64,000 nucleotides of DNA from Daphnia carinata (lineage: Eukaryota > Arthropoda > Branchiopoda > Diplostraca > Daphniidae). The stretch is taken from positions 2,513,884 through 2,577,883 of the forward strand of contig NC_081332.1 of the NCBI RefSeq assembly GCF_022539665.2, read 5' to 3'. Numbering within the stretch: position 1 is the stretch's first letter; each line of letters begins with the position of its first letter. Shown one piece after another: positions 52,001-63,805 of the stretch. A model generated the notes under the pieces. It worked only from the letters and a program-made list of their open reading frames with translations, was not told the DNA's origin and did not search any database. The position numbers and the translations under genes were made by a program.

Positions 52001-55000
52001 TGGTAGTTTTAATTATTTGTTTTTACAAGATATATTCAGTCAATTCTTCGAAAAACTGTTCTTTTTCACAGGTCAATGGCAGGGGTCTTATTCACTGTCT
52101 GATGAATTTAACTTTAAACAAGATATTGCTTTTGATTACCTCTGCTGGTAACTTTTATATTCCTAGTTAAGATGTGGCTTTCATCAAAAAGGGTTGAAAC
52201 TAACATCTAACTTTTTTTTCTTCTTCTCCAAAGAGCTGCTTAGGAAGTTAGCTAGAGTGACGAAGATGTGTCATCACAGCAGAATAAGTGTAAAAAGCAA
52301 GTTGTTCAGCAAAATGAGTGCCTTGCATTATTTACCACTATTTTACGATATTGAGCTGATGATACCTGGTAAACCTGCAATTTGTTTTTATGTAGACTTC
52401 ATGGTTTTTGAGTTATGTCCAAAATAAAAGTAGGTACGATAGAAATTTAAGGCCCGAAAGAACAATAAGCCCGACTTTTAACTAAAAAATTATTATCAAT
52501 AAAACTAGATAATTATACATGATTTAGATGCTAAATTTAACAAGAATCACGAATATGAAATTAGTTTTTATGTAGACTTTATGGTTTTTGAGTTATTTTA
52601 AATATAAAAGTAGGTACGATAGAAATTTAAGGCCCGAACAAACAATAAGCCCGACTTTTAACTAAAAAAATATTATCAATAAAATTAGAAAACTATATAT
52701 GATTTAGATGCTAAATTTAACAAGAATCACGAATATGAAATTCGTTTTTTTGTAGAATTTATGGTTTTTGAGTTATTTTAAATATAAAAGTAGGTACGAT
52801 AGACATTTAAGGCCCGAAAAAACAATAAGCCCGACTTTTAGTTAAAAAATTATTATCGATAAAACTAGATAACTATATGTGATTTAGATGCTAAATTTAA
52901 CAAGAATCACGAATATGAAATTTGTTTGTATGTAGACTTAATGGTTTTTGAGTTATTTTAAATATAAAAGTAGGTACGATAGAAATTTAAGGCCCGAAAA
53001 AAAACAATAAGCCCGACTTTTACCTAAAAAATATTATCAATAAAAAGATAACTATATATAACTATAATACGATAACTATATACGATTTAGATGCTAAATT
53101 TAACAAGAATCCCGAATTTGAAATTAGTTTTTATGTAGACTTTCTGGTTTTTGAGTTATTTTAAATATAAAGTAGGTACGATAGAAATTTAAGGCCCGAT
53201 TCCCGAACGCTGTGATGTTCGTTTTCTGTGTTTTCAGAATAAGTTTTCCTATGTTAAGCATCCATATTTTTGAAGAAAGTGATGATGGTTTGTTTCGCAG
53301 AGGAATCGTTTAATTTTCTTTTTTTCTCGTATTCCCCGAAAGAAACTAAGAAATCCAATGAGGAACGAACAGCACACAGGGTGTTGTCGAAGAGGAACAC
53401 GTAGTCTAGATTATGAGAACAAATTTGAAATTCTAGACAATGCTCTTGAGCAATGTGTCCGTTGTAAGATTTATTTTCTATATTGGCATAATAGTATTGT
53501 TAGAAAATCATGAATTGTTTTCTTCCTTTTAGGTTTTTGACTTCGTTTAATGTTGTGGCTGAATTGGACAATGAGAGATTGAATCAACAACATATCAAGT
53601 GGGCAGCTCATGGTCAAACTCGTTTGGCATAAAGGTATCATTTAATTGGGAATATTTGTTCATGTCAATACAAGTATTTGCATAGGTTTTCTTCATAGGG
53701 GCTTTAGCACCAAACATTTTTTCTTCTTTAGGGTTTGTTAGATAAGGGTGGAGGCAGCTTTAACAATTTAGATCTAGCACCTATTAGACTGGTGGTGTTG
53801 GCCCCGTGAATCTTATCGTCTTCAAGCTGGGTGAAAAAACAATGAGTATTTAGTTATCAAAATTACCTGAGGCATGTGCAAATATTCAAATAATTCTTCG
53901 TTGAAGTTCAGTTGGTTTCGTGCAACATCCTCACAAAAATGCAACAAGACTTAACAAATAGAGCATATAGATGCAGTGTCGATCTGTACCAGTGAGTACC
54001 AGAGTAATGTGACAAGCATTCATGATGGTGATTAATCTTCACACAGCTAACATTTAGTTGGTACTATTATATGTTTTATAAATTCAGTTATAATTTAATT
54101 CAGCTTGTTATTTAGTGGAATATAATTTATTTCAGTTTTTCTGATGCAGTTTGGAAGCCACTTGGAGTAAACCTTTCGTCAGTTACTCACAAAAAAAGAT
54201 TGGCAAATCTGGTCCTGAGAGATCACTTTTTTTGTCAAGGAAATACTGGAAATTGGTATTGAAAAGGTCATTAACAGAAAATTTTTGTATTTAATCAGTT
54301 TATTCTTATATTTAACATGGTTGTTCAGAAATGCCATGGAATCTAAAAGCACTTGACAAAAAAAACATTTTGATTGTTCTCGTACCTGCATTAGATCGAA
54401 ATTGCTTGTCCAATGGTACCAATTCATTAATGAAAACAATCTATTAGACAAAAATGTATGATTGACTGATCATCATCTGTGTAAATTTATATATAATTCT
54501 TATAATTCTAGGTATTCAACCATGGCATGTTGACCAGCTATCTGCGGAGTGAAAATCTACTTGACAGTGTTCAACCAGTTAAGTAGCTGAATAGCTATGA
54601 AACACAACCAATCCAGGAACTGAGTGTGTTGAACAACCACACTTATCTTGGAGAGCTGCAGAAAGAGAATGGAACATTACCCTGCCAAACACCTGCTTCC
54701 AAATGGTAGTTTTAATTATTTGTTTTTACAAGATATATTCAGTCAATTCTTCGAAAAACTGTTCTTTTTCACAGGTCAATGGCAGGGGTCTTATTCACTG
54801 TCTGATGAATTTAACTTTAAACAAGATATTGCTTTTGATTACCTCTGCTGGTAACTTTTATATTCCTAGTTAAGATGTGGCTTTCATCAAAAAGGGTTGA
54901 AACTAACATCTAACTTTTTTTTCTTCTTCTCCAAAGAGCTGCTTAGGAAGTTAGCTAGAGTGACGAAGATGTGTCATCACAGCAGAATAAGTGTAAAAAG

Positions 55001-58000
55001 CAAGTTGTTCAGCAAAATGAGTGCCTTGCATTATTTACCACTATTTTACGATATTGAGCTGATGATACCTGGTAAACCTGCAATTTGTTTTTATGTAGAC
55101 TTCATGGTTTTTGAGTTATGTCCAAAATAAAAGTAGGTACGATAGAAATTTAAGGCCCGAAAGAACAATAAGCCCGACTTTTAACTAAAAAATTATTATC
55201 AATAAAACTAGATAATTATACATGATTTAGATGCTAAATTTAACAAGAATCACGAATATGAAATTAGTTTTTATGTAGACTTTATGGTTTTTGAGTTATT
55301 TTAAATATAAAAGTAGGTACGATAGAAATTTAAGGCCCGAACAAACAATAAGCCCGACTTTTAACTAAAAAAATATTATCAATAAAATTAGAAAACTATA
55401 TATGATTTAGATGCTAAATTTAACAAGAATCACGAATATGAAATTCGTTTTTTTGTAGAATTTATGGTTTTTGAGTTATTTTAAATATAAAAGTAGGTAC
55501 GATAGACATTTAAGGCCCGAAAAAACAATAAGCCCGACTTTTAGTTAAAAAATTATTATCGATAAAACTAGATAACTATATGTGATTTAGATGCTAAATT
55601 TAACAAGAATCACGAATATGAAATTTGTTTGTATGTAGACTTAATGGTTTTTGAGTTATTTTAAATATAAAAGTAGGTACGATAGAAATTTAAGGCCCGA
55701 AAAAAAACAATAAGCCCGACTTTTACCTAAAAAATATTATCAATAAAACTAGATAACTATATACGATTTAGATGCTAAATTTAACAAGAATCCCGAATTT
55801 GAAATTAGTTTTTATGTAGACTTTCTGGTTTTTGAGTTATTTTAAATATAAAGTAGGTACGATAGAAATTTAAGGCCCGATTCCCGAACGCTGTGATGTT
55901 CGTTTTCTGTGTTTTCAGAATAAGTTTTCCTATGTTAAGCATCCATATTTTTGAAGAAAGTGATGATGGTTTGTTTCGCAGAGGAATCGTTTAATTTTCT
56001 TTTTTTCTCGTATTCCCCGAAAGAAACTAAGAAATCCAATGAGGAACGAACAGCACACAGGGTGTTGTCGAAGAGGAACACGTAGTCTAGATTATGAGAA
56101 CAAATTTGAAATTCTAGACAATGCTCTTGAGCAATGTGTCCGTTGTAAGATTTATTTTCTATATTGGCATAATAGTATTGTTAGAAAATCATGAATTGTT
56201 TTCTTCCTTTTAGGTTTTTGACTTCGTTTAATGTTGTGGCTGAATTGGACAATGAGAGATTGAATCAACAACATATCAAGTGGGCAGCTCATGGTCAAAC
56301 TCGTTTGGCATAAAGGTATCATTTAATTGGGAATATTTGTTCATGTCAATACAAGTATTTGCATAGGTTTTCTTCATAGGGGCTTTAGCACCAAACATTT
56401 TTTCTTCTTTAGGGTTTGTTAGATAAGGGTGGAGGCAGCTTTAACAATTTAGATCTAGCACCTATTAGACTGGTGGTGTTGGCCCCGTGAATCTTATCGT
56501 CTTCAAGCTGGGTGAAAAAACAATGAGTATTTAGTTATCAAAATTACCTGAGGCATGTGCAAATATTCAAATAATTCTTCGTTGAAGTTCAGTTGGTTTC
56601 GTGCAACATCCTCACAAAAATGCAACAAGACTTAACAAATAGAGCATATAGATGCAGTGTCGATCTGTACCAGTGAGTACCAGAGTAATGTGACAAGCAT
56701 TCATGATGGTGATTAATCTTCACACAGCTAACATTTAGTTGGTACTATTATATGTTTTATAAATTCAGTTATAATTTAATTCAGCTTGTTATTTAGTGGA
56801 ATATAATTTATTTCAGTTTTTCTGATGCAGTTTGGAAGCCACTTGGAGTAAACCTTTCGTCAGTTACTCACAAAAAAAGATTGGCAAATCTGGTCCTGAG
56901 AGATCACTTTTTTTGTCAAGGAAATACTGGAAATTGGTATTGAAAAGGTCATTAACAGAAAATTTTTGTATTTAATCAGTTTATTCTTATATTTAACATG
57001 GTTGTTCAGAAATGCCATGGAATCTAAAAGCACTTGACAAAAAAACATTTTGATTGTTCTCGTACCTGCATTAGATCGAAATTGCTTGTCCAATGGTACC
57101 AATTCATTAATGAAAACAATCTATTAGACAAAAATGTATGATTGACTGATCATCATCTGTGTAAATTTATATATAATTCTTATAATTCTAGGTATTCAAC
57201 CATGGCATGTTGACCAGCTATCTGCGGAGTGAAAATCTACTTGACAGTGTTCAACCAGTTAAGTAGCTGAATAGCTATGAAACACAACCAATCCAGGAAC
57301 TGAGTGTGTTGAACAACCACACTTATCTTGGAGAGCTGCAGAAAGAGAATGGAACATTACCCTGCCAAACACCTGCTTCCAAATGGTAGTTTTAATTATT
57401 TGTTTTTACAAGATATATTCAGTCAATTCTTCGAAAAACTGTTCTTTTTCACAGGTCAATGGCAGGGGTCTTATTCACTGTCTGATGAATTTAACTTTAA
57501 ACAAGATATTGCTTTTGATTACCTCTGCTGGTAACTTTTATATTCCTAGTTAAGATATGGCTTTCATCAAAAAGGGTTGAAACTAACATCTAACTTTTTT
57601 TTCTTCTTCTCCAAAGAGCTGCTTAGGAAGTTAGCTAGAGTGACGAAGATGTGTCATCACAGCAGAATAAGTGTAAAAAGCAAGTTGTTCAGCAAAATGA
57701 GTGCCTTGCATTATTTACCACTATTTTACGATATTGAGCTGATGATACCTGGTAAACCTGCAATTTGTTTTTATGTAGACTTCATGGTTTTTGAGTTATG
57801 TCCAAAATAAAAGTAGGTACGATAGAAATTTAAGGCCCGAAAGAACAATAAGCCCGACTTTTAACTAAAAAATTATTATCAATAAAACTAGATAATTATA
57901 CATGATTTAGATGCTAAATTTAACAAGAATCACGAATATGAAATTAGTTTTTATGTAGACTTTATGGTTTTTGAGTTATTTTAAATATAAAAGTAGGTAC

Positions 58001-59718
58001 GATAGAAATTTAAGGCCCGAACAAACAATAAGCCCGACTTTTAACTAAAAAAATATTATCAATAAAATTAGAAAACTATATATGATTTAGATGCTAAATT
58101 TAACAAGAATCACGAATATGAAATTCGTTTTTTTGTAGAATTTATGGTTTTTGAGTTATTTTAAATATAAAAGTAGGTACGATAGACATTTAAGGCCCGA
58201 AAAAACAATAAGCCCGACTTTTAGTTAAAAAATTATTATCGATAAAACTAGATAACTATATGTGATTTAGATGCTAAATTTAACAAGAATCACGAATATG
58301 AAATTTGTTTGTATGTAGACTTAATGGTTTTTGAGTTATTTTAAATATAAAAGTAGGTACGATAGAAATTTAAGGCCCGAAAAAAAACAATAAGCCCGAC
58401 TTTTACCTAAAAAATATTATCAATAAAACTAGATAACTATATACGATTTAGATGCTAAATTTAACAAGAATCCCGAATTTGAAATTAGTTTTTATGTAGA
58501 CTTTCTGGTTTTTGAGTTATTTTAAATATAAAGTAGGTACGATAGAAATTTAAGGCCCGATTCCCGAACGCTGTGATGTTCGTTTTCTGTGTTTTCAGAA
58601 TAAGTTTTCCTATGTTAAGCATCCATATTTTTGAAGAAAGTGATGATGGTTTGTTTCGCAGAGGAATCGTTTAATTTTCTTTTTTTCTCGTATTCCCCGA
58701 AAGAAACTAAGAAATCCAATGAGGAACGAACAGCACACAGGGTGTTGTCGAAGAGGAACACGTAGTCTAGATTATGAGAACAAATTTGAAATTCTAGACA
58801 ATGCTCTTGAGCAATGTGTCCGTTGTAAGATTTATTTTCTATATTGGCATAATAGTATTGTTAGAAAATCATGAATTGTTTTCTTCCTTTTAGGTTTTTG
58901 ACTTCGTTTAATGTTGTGGCTGAATTGGACAATGAGAGATTGAATCAACAACATATCAAGTGGGCAGCTCATGGTCAAACTCGTTTGGCATAAAGGTATC
59001 ATTTAATTGGGAATATTTGTTCATGTCAATACAAGTATTTGCATAGGTTTTCTTCATAGGGGCTTTAGCACCAAACATTTTTTCTTCTTTAGGGTTTGTT
59101 AGATAAGGGTGGAGGCAGCTTTAACAATTTAGATCTAGCACCTATTAGACTGGTGGTGTTGGCCCCGTGAATCTTATCGTCTTCAAGCTGGGTGAAAAAA
59201 CAATGAGTATTTAGTTATCAAAATTACCTGAGGCATGTGCAAATATTCAAATAATTCTTCGTTGAAGTTCAGTTGGTTTCGTGCAACATCCTCACAAAAA
59301 TGCAACAAGACTTAACAAATAGAGCATATAGATGCAGTGTCGATCTGTACCAGTGAGTACCAGAGTAATGTGACAAGCATTCATGATGGTGATTAATCTT
59401 CACACAGCTAACATTTACTTGGTACTATTATATGTTTTATAAATTCAGTTATAATTTAATTCAGCTTGTTATTTGGTGGAATATAATTTATTTCAGTTCT
59501 TCTGATGCAGTTTGGAAGTCACTTGGAGTAAACCTTTCGTCAGTTACCAATAAAAAAAAGATTGGCAAATCTAACTAACGGTATGCAATCGGTAACAGTT
59601 TTATCACAGTTAGAATTACTTTTTCCTGACATACATTTCAAACTCATTTTTAACACAGTTAACATATAGTCACATTACATGATGGTGGTTGAGATTTTGT
59701 TGCCCCTTATTGCTTAAG

Positions 59719-60746
59719 TTGTGGGCAGTTCTTGGTCCATGTCTGATTCTTTTACTTGACGACGTTGCCGAAGAGACGTACTCTTCCTCTGTCGATTTTG
59801 TGGACATGTTGCTGAACAAAATTAGATTACCTACATCTATGGTTCAAGAAGCCAGAAATATCCTATTTACACATATGCTGGTACATAGATAAAACAGTAA
59901 ATGCAATGCAATTTGGAGCAGGGCCTTTTTATGATGTGTTGTCGTATTCCAGCCTCAAGTAGAACAATTCAGGCCACATACAGCCCCAAAGAAAAAATGA
60001 ATGCCAATTTTGCCTACGATGAATCGTGGATGTGCCTGGTGTAAGCAACTTTGTTCTTGCTGATGTTGAACTTTACAATACTAGATATATTTTTCTTTAG
60101 TGGCGATATTCCATCACTTGTGCAGCGACACATGGCCATCGTCAGGCTCAAGCATCCAACGAATATGGGAACGAATTGCCGTGATCTCCAACTTTTTGTG
60201 CTCATAGTCTGTCCAGCTAAAGAGGTAATGACATCAAACGAGTTATATTGTATATTCTTTGAATTAAAAGTACTTTGTACGCGGCAAATGAAAGAAAGGT
60301 ACAAAGAATGCATTGGAGACGGGCCGCACATTTGCTACATTGTTAGCTGATCATCATCTACACCGTCAGTCGGTGGAATTATTAGCTACCGAAGAAGAAT
60401 TCAAGCAGCTTATTTTCAATCGTACAAGAGAATTGATTAAGGAACAGCAACAGAGCCGTTCAGCCGTTTCAATTAAATTGGACGCCGTTGTTGAACCATC
60501 CAAAAACATCGCAATGAGTAATGTGAGTTTGGCATTCGTTCACAGACGTTTCTCGTGCATATTATTATATTCTGATGTGTAACAGGGAATCGGGAGACTT
60601 TGTCAGTTTGGGCAAAGTATCCGAGAGGATCTTTCACGTCGACTGCCGCATTATGTATCGGACTATGCCGATGGCATAGTTGGAGTAAAAACACCTCAAA
60701 AGGTTCTTTCTACCACTTTTTCCTCTATTTCGCCTGTCTACTCTGG
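59719..60746 (+). pseudogene. SLC4A11: SLC4A11-like transporter fragment: cytosolic-domain exons, frameshifted and truncated
   Basis: Five exon-like segments: 59719-59880, 59922-60040, 60101-60224, 60295-60522, 60586-60746, with phases that join. They match the cytosolic domain of SLC4A11 (borate/H+ transporter family of bicarbonate carriers). SRTIQATYS and SWMCLV precede VRLKHPTNMG, LFVLIV, LETGRTFATLLADHH, ATEEEFKQLI, then the pre-membrane block FGQSIREDLSRRLPHY and SDYADGIVG. In the last exon the frame breaks at the T5 run 60717-60721. One base further, the conserved first membrane helix FLYFACLL appears in the next frame. The exon is 161 bp, one short of a phase-0 exon. No further membrane-domain exon follows. 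Exons upstream of 59719 are also missing. The first two exon boundaries are approximate. Pseudogene is the simplest reading; a base-call error in the homopolymer plus misassembly is the alternative. Confidence 0.8.
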
Positions 60747-61079
60747 GTAATAGTATGATTTGTTTAATATTTATCTTGTTCATTGATTGAGAAGGAGTTT
60801 TATTATAATAACATAGTTTTATTACAGACTGATAAATTAGATAACATATAGCTGGAGACATTTAAACTAAAGGTCTTTCAGTGAACAGATTATGAAGGGT
60901 TAGTATAACATCAGACTATGTAATAGTTAGTCAAAGTCAGAACCTGGTGAAATATCAAGTAGAATTAATTGTGCAGAAGATACATCTTAGTAATGTATTG
61001 CAAGTAACAGATTTACATATACATTTTATAACTGTATTGATAAGATTGTCAATACCTAATAATTTCTATTTACATTCAG

Positions 61080-61400
61080 GAAAATCAGGTCAGTAATGTG
61101 AAGAAAGGTGATTTCGGAATGACCACCAGCAATAATGAAATCTAGCAGACACAGTGAATATACAGTATGGTACTATAAATGTTTTAAATAATTAGTGGTA
61201 CTTAACAATTTTCAATTCCTCATTTCATGCAGTTTGAAAGGCAGCCTGAGTTTACACTTCAGCACCCACTCACTCGGAATGGAAAATAGTCGTTCCTTAT
61301 AGTAATGGAATAGTGGTAACAGTTTGATTTAATTAAGAATTAGTCTACTAACAGAGATTTTGAACTAATTTATTCGAAGTTCATATCCTCTTAGTTTCTA
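61080..61400. repeat. diverged copy of the macrosatellite tail
   Basis: Sequence resembles 59360-59690 in the same order and orientation: AGTAATGTGA; GGTACTAT-A-ATGTTTTA-AAATT-AG; ATGCAGTTTG-AAG; GGTAACAGTTT; AGAATTA. It is far more diverged than any unit of the array and includes indels. With the array end it brackets the SLC4A11 fragment. Confidence 0.55.
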
Positions 61401-61445
61401 CAATTAAAGAAGGCAATGAAGCTAGTTAGCATAAATTCAACTTAC

Positions 61446-61581
61446 CTGACAGGCGAAACGATCAACGACGGTGTTGATAGTTGTGGTACATTTGTAGAGA
61501 CAAGACTCTGGATGAAGGTGAATATCCAGCGTCTAGACGACGCCTTAAATACTCAGACACGTGACACACGTCACCGGAAGT
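61446..61581 (-). promoter_or_regulatory. possible minus-strand promoter and noncoding first exon
   Basis: Reading the minus strand: an ETS-like ACTTCCGG (61581-61574), an E-box CACGTG at 61563-61558, a TATTTAA box at about 61551-61545, then about 75 nt later a perfect donor CAG|GTAAGT with exon end at 61446. The order and spacing fit a promoter plus untranslated first exon. No downstream exon of such a gene is visible at lower coordinates, so it would be an orphan. Confidence 0.35.
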
Positions 61582-62393
61582 AGAGTGTAGGGTAGAGGGA
61601 CGTAATTCTGAAGGTCGATAGGTTGAAGGGCAAACTTTTATTTCCAGGTGAGCCCGAGGTTATATAGCCATTCCCCATCGATTTATCCTACGTTACTTTG
61701 ATTTTTTTTTGTTACCAAGCCCCTAAAACAGATGAAGAACCTCGGGCATTCACAAAAAAGGAGGGGGGAGAGGAAGAAAAAAAAAGAATCTAGCAGCTCA
61801 GTCGCTCTTTCACCTGCACGCAGTGCACTAGTGTAGATTTGTTGCTTGCACTCCTCATTTAATTATTCTTAGAACGTTCGCACGTGCACCCAGTTTTCGC
61901 AATTAGTAGATTCATCAATTACGCACTAATAACGCACTGCATCAGGACCTGGTTTTGTTTAGTTGGGTAGTACAATAAGTCTAGATGAAATAGATAAACA
62001 TAGATAAAGTTAAGGATAAGTAGGTCTAAAGTTAAGTTAAAAGTAAGGCGTAAGCGTAGCCCACCTCAATTCGTTACTTTTGCACAACACTATCACAGCC
62101 ATTTTCTTTCACTGTTTTACGCAATTGTGTACCGTAGTCGTCGTTCGCAAACCATTTTTTCTACTAACAATGGTACATTTCGGCTTTTTCACACAATTTA
62201 CACATGAACCGCCAATCCAAACAACCTCCTGATCATTAACTAACGATTAATAATCTATTTCTTTTTTCAAGAAATTTTTATGCAATGTAACTGTAATTTG
62301 TGTACATGATTCTGTTAGAATTAAGATGACACATATTGTAGATCAAATATTCAAAAATTTCGTTTTTTTTTTCTTTCTCTTTTGTACAATCAG
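61582..62393. other. intergenic region
   Basis: No gene recognised. It contains an A/G-rich stretch near 61765-61790 and otherwise ordinary AT-rich sequence. The minus-strand frame 62278-62466 overlaps the start of the next repeat array and has no family features. Confidence 0.5.
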
Positions 62394-63805
62394 GAGTGCA
62401 ATCTCTGGGGCCGAAGAAGACATTGGGCAACGAGGATCGCCCCGCAGCCACTTTAATATCGCCCAAGATTCTGAGGTATATAACGAAAAATTAGTATCTT
62501 AACTATATAATTTTTTAATCATGTGCGTCTAGGAGGGTCGAGTCACCACCAAAGGGGGACGTTGGGCAACGAAGGTTACCGCTAGAAGCCTAGCAAAAAT
62601 TGCAAGGTATTTAAAAAATTTAAGTGTTTTTACCATGTTCTATGTATTTGTGTCTAGGAGGGCTGGCAACACCACCGACGAGGATTATCGGACGTCGTAG
62701 ATCGCCTCCGAACTCGCCAAGGATTGCCAGGTATTGCTTTAACAATTTTAAGTGTCTAATCGTTATTTTTTATGTATTTAGGGTGGTCCACATCACCGAA
62801 AAAGGCTCCTGGACAACGAGTTCGCCGTCGGAGCCACCTGGATCGTCGCCGAAAATTGTCAAGTATTTCATTAAAAGTTTTAAGTTTTGAAGTAAGGTTT
62901 TATTTTGTTTTTATGCATTTAGGAGAGCTGCAGCACCATTGAAGAGGATGGGGGATATCGAGGATTGGCGCTGGAGCAACGACATTGTCGGCACGGGTAT
63001 TGAGGTATTTAAAAAAAACGTTTAAGTATTTAATCATGTTTTTTTTTACGTATGTAAGAGGACGCTGGACGCCGAAGAGTACGCTGTAGCACCGTCATCG
63101 TCCCCATGGATGTTTCAGGTATATGTTTTACACGTTTATTTGCCTAACCATGTTTTTCTTACGTATTTAGGAGGGTTTTATCATAGCAGAAGAGGACCAG
63201 TGGACAATGAGGTTCGTCGTCGGAGGCACCATAATTGTTGCCAAAAATAATCAAGTATTTAATTGAAAGTTTTAAGTTTTACGCTATGATTTCATTTTGT
63301 TTTCATGTTTTTAGGAGGGCTCCGCCACCATTGAAAAGGATGTTGGACGTCGTTGGAGGTACTATGATCGCCGTCCAAAATTGGGAAGTATTTTTTTGTT
63401 AATTTTTAAGTCTTACACTATGATTTTATTGTGATTTTATGTATTTAGGAGGGCCCTACCACCATCGAAGAAGATGTTGGGTATTCAGGACCGCCGCTGG
63501 AGCAACGAAATCGTCACCATGGATGTTGCAGGTATATGTTAACACGTGTAAGTGTCTAATCATGTTTTTTTTTTATGTATTTAGGACGGTCCACATTACC
63601 ACGTAGAGGATCATAGGACAACGAGTGTCGCTGCCGGAGCTACCGTAATTGTTGCCCAAATTTGTCAAGTATCTAATTGAAAGCTTTAAGTTTTACACCA
63701 TGGTTTTATGTTGTATGTATGTGTTTAGGAGGGTCCCAACACCGTCGAAGAGCACGCTGGAGGAAGGAGGTTCGCCGCCCAGCCCCGAGATTTATACCCA
63801 TTAAG
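62394..63805. repeat. imperfect tandem array, 115-145 bp units that look like mini-exons
   Basis: About eleven units, with GC-rich parts starting near 62394, 62532, 62657, 62781, 62922, 63057, 63171, 63316, 63449, 63585 and 63729. Each begins after an AT-rich tract ending TATTTAG or similar (acceptor-like) with GGAGGG. It then carries a GC-richer core with CACC, GAAGAGGA, GGACAACGA and GTCGCC elements, and ends in AG or AAG before GTATTT or GTATAT (donor-like). Core lengths vary (60, 73, 74, 82, 83 bp), so no common reading phase is kept. Units 62781, 63171 and 63585 are closest to each other, as are 62922 and 63449, pointing to a higher-order period. No transcript-like frame runs through. 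Confidence 0.8.

Larger units (their letters stand above)
34113..59575. repeat. macrosatellite, ~2681-bp unit, about 9.4 copies
   Basis: The marker GATTCCCG recurs at 34321, 37089, 39770, 42451, 45132, 47814, 50495, 53198, 55879 and 58559, with spacings of 2768, 2681, 2681, 2681, 2682, 2681, 2703, 2681 and 2680 bp. Unit 1 is the most divergent and about 87 bp longer; the later units are almost identical. Each unit is a gene-fragment segment of about 1.9 kb followed by four to five AT-rich subrepeats of about 180 bp. The last unit stops near 59575, after the exon-like segment that begins TTTGGAAG. The unit before 53198 has a 22-bp insertion around 53045-53085. I see no transposase, terminal repeats or target-site duplication. 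Confidence 0.96.

Noticed and set aside
35342-57810. Repeated ORFs of 68-90 residues recurring in every macrosatellite unit
   Set aside because: They arise from the tandem unit itself. Their frames cross predicted introns or run antisense to the exon-like segments, so they are not separate genes.
61480-61700. LTR of a retrotransposon
   Set aside because: On the minus strand the AATAAA precedes the TATA-like box, the wrong order for an LTR, and no second copy or reverse transcriptase is present.
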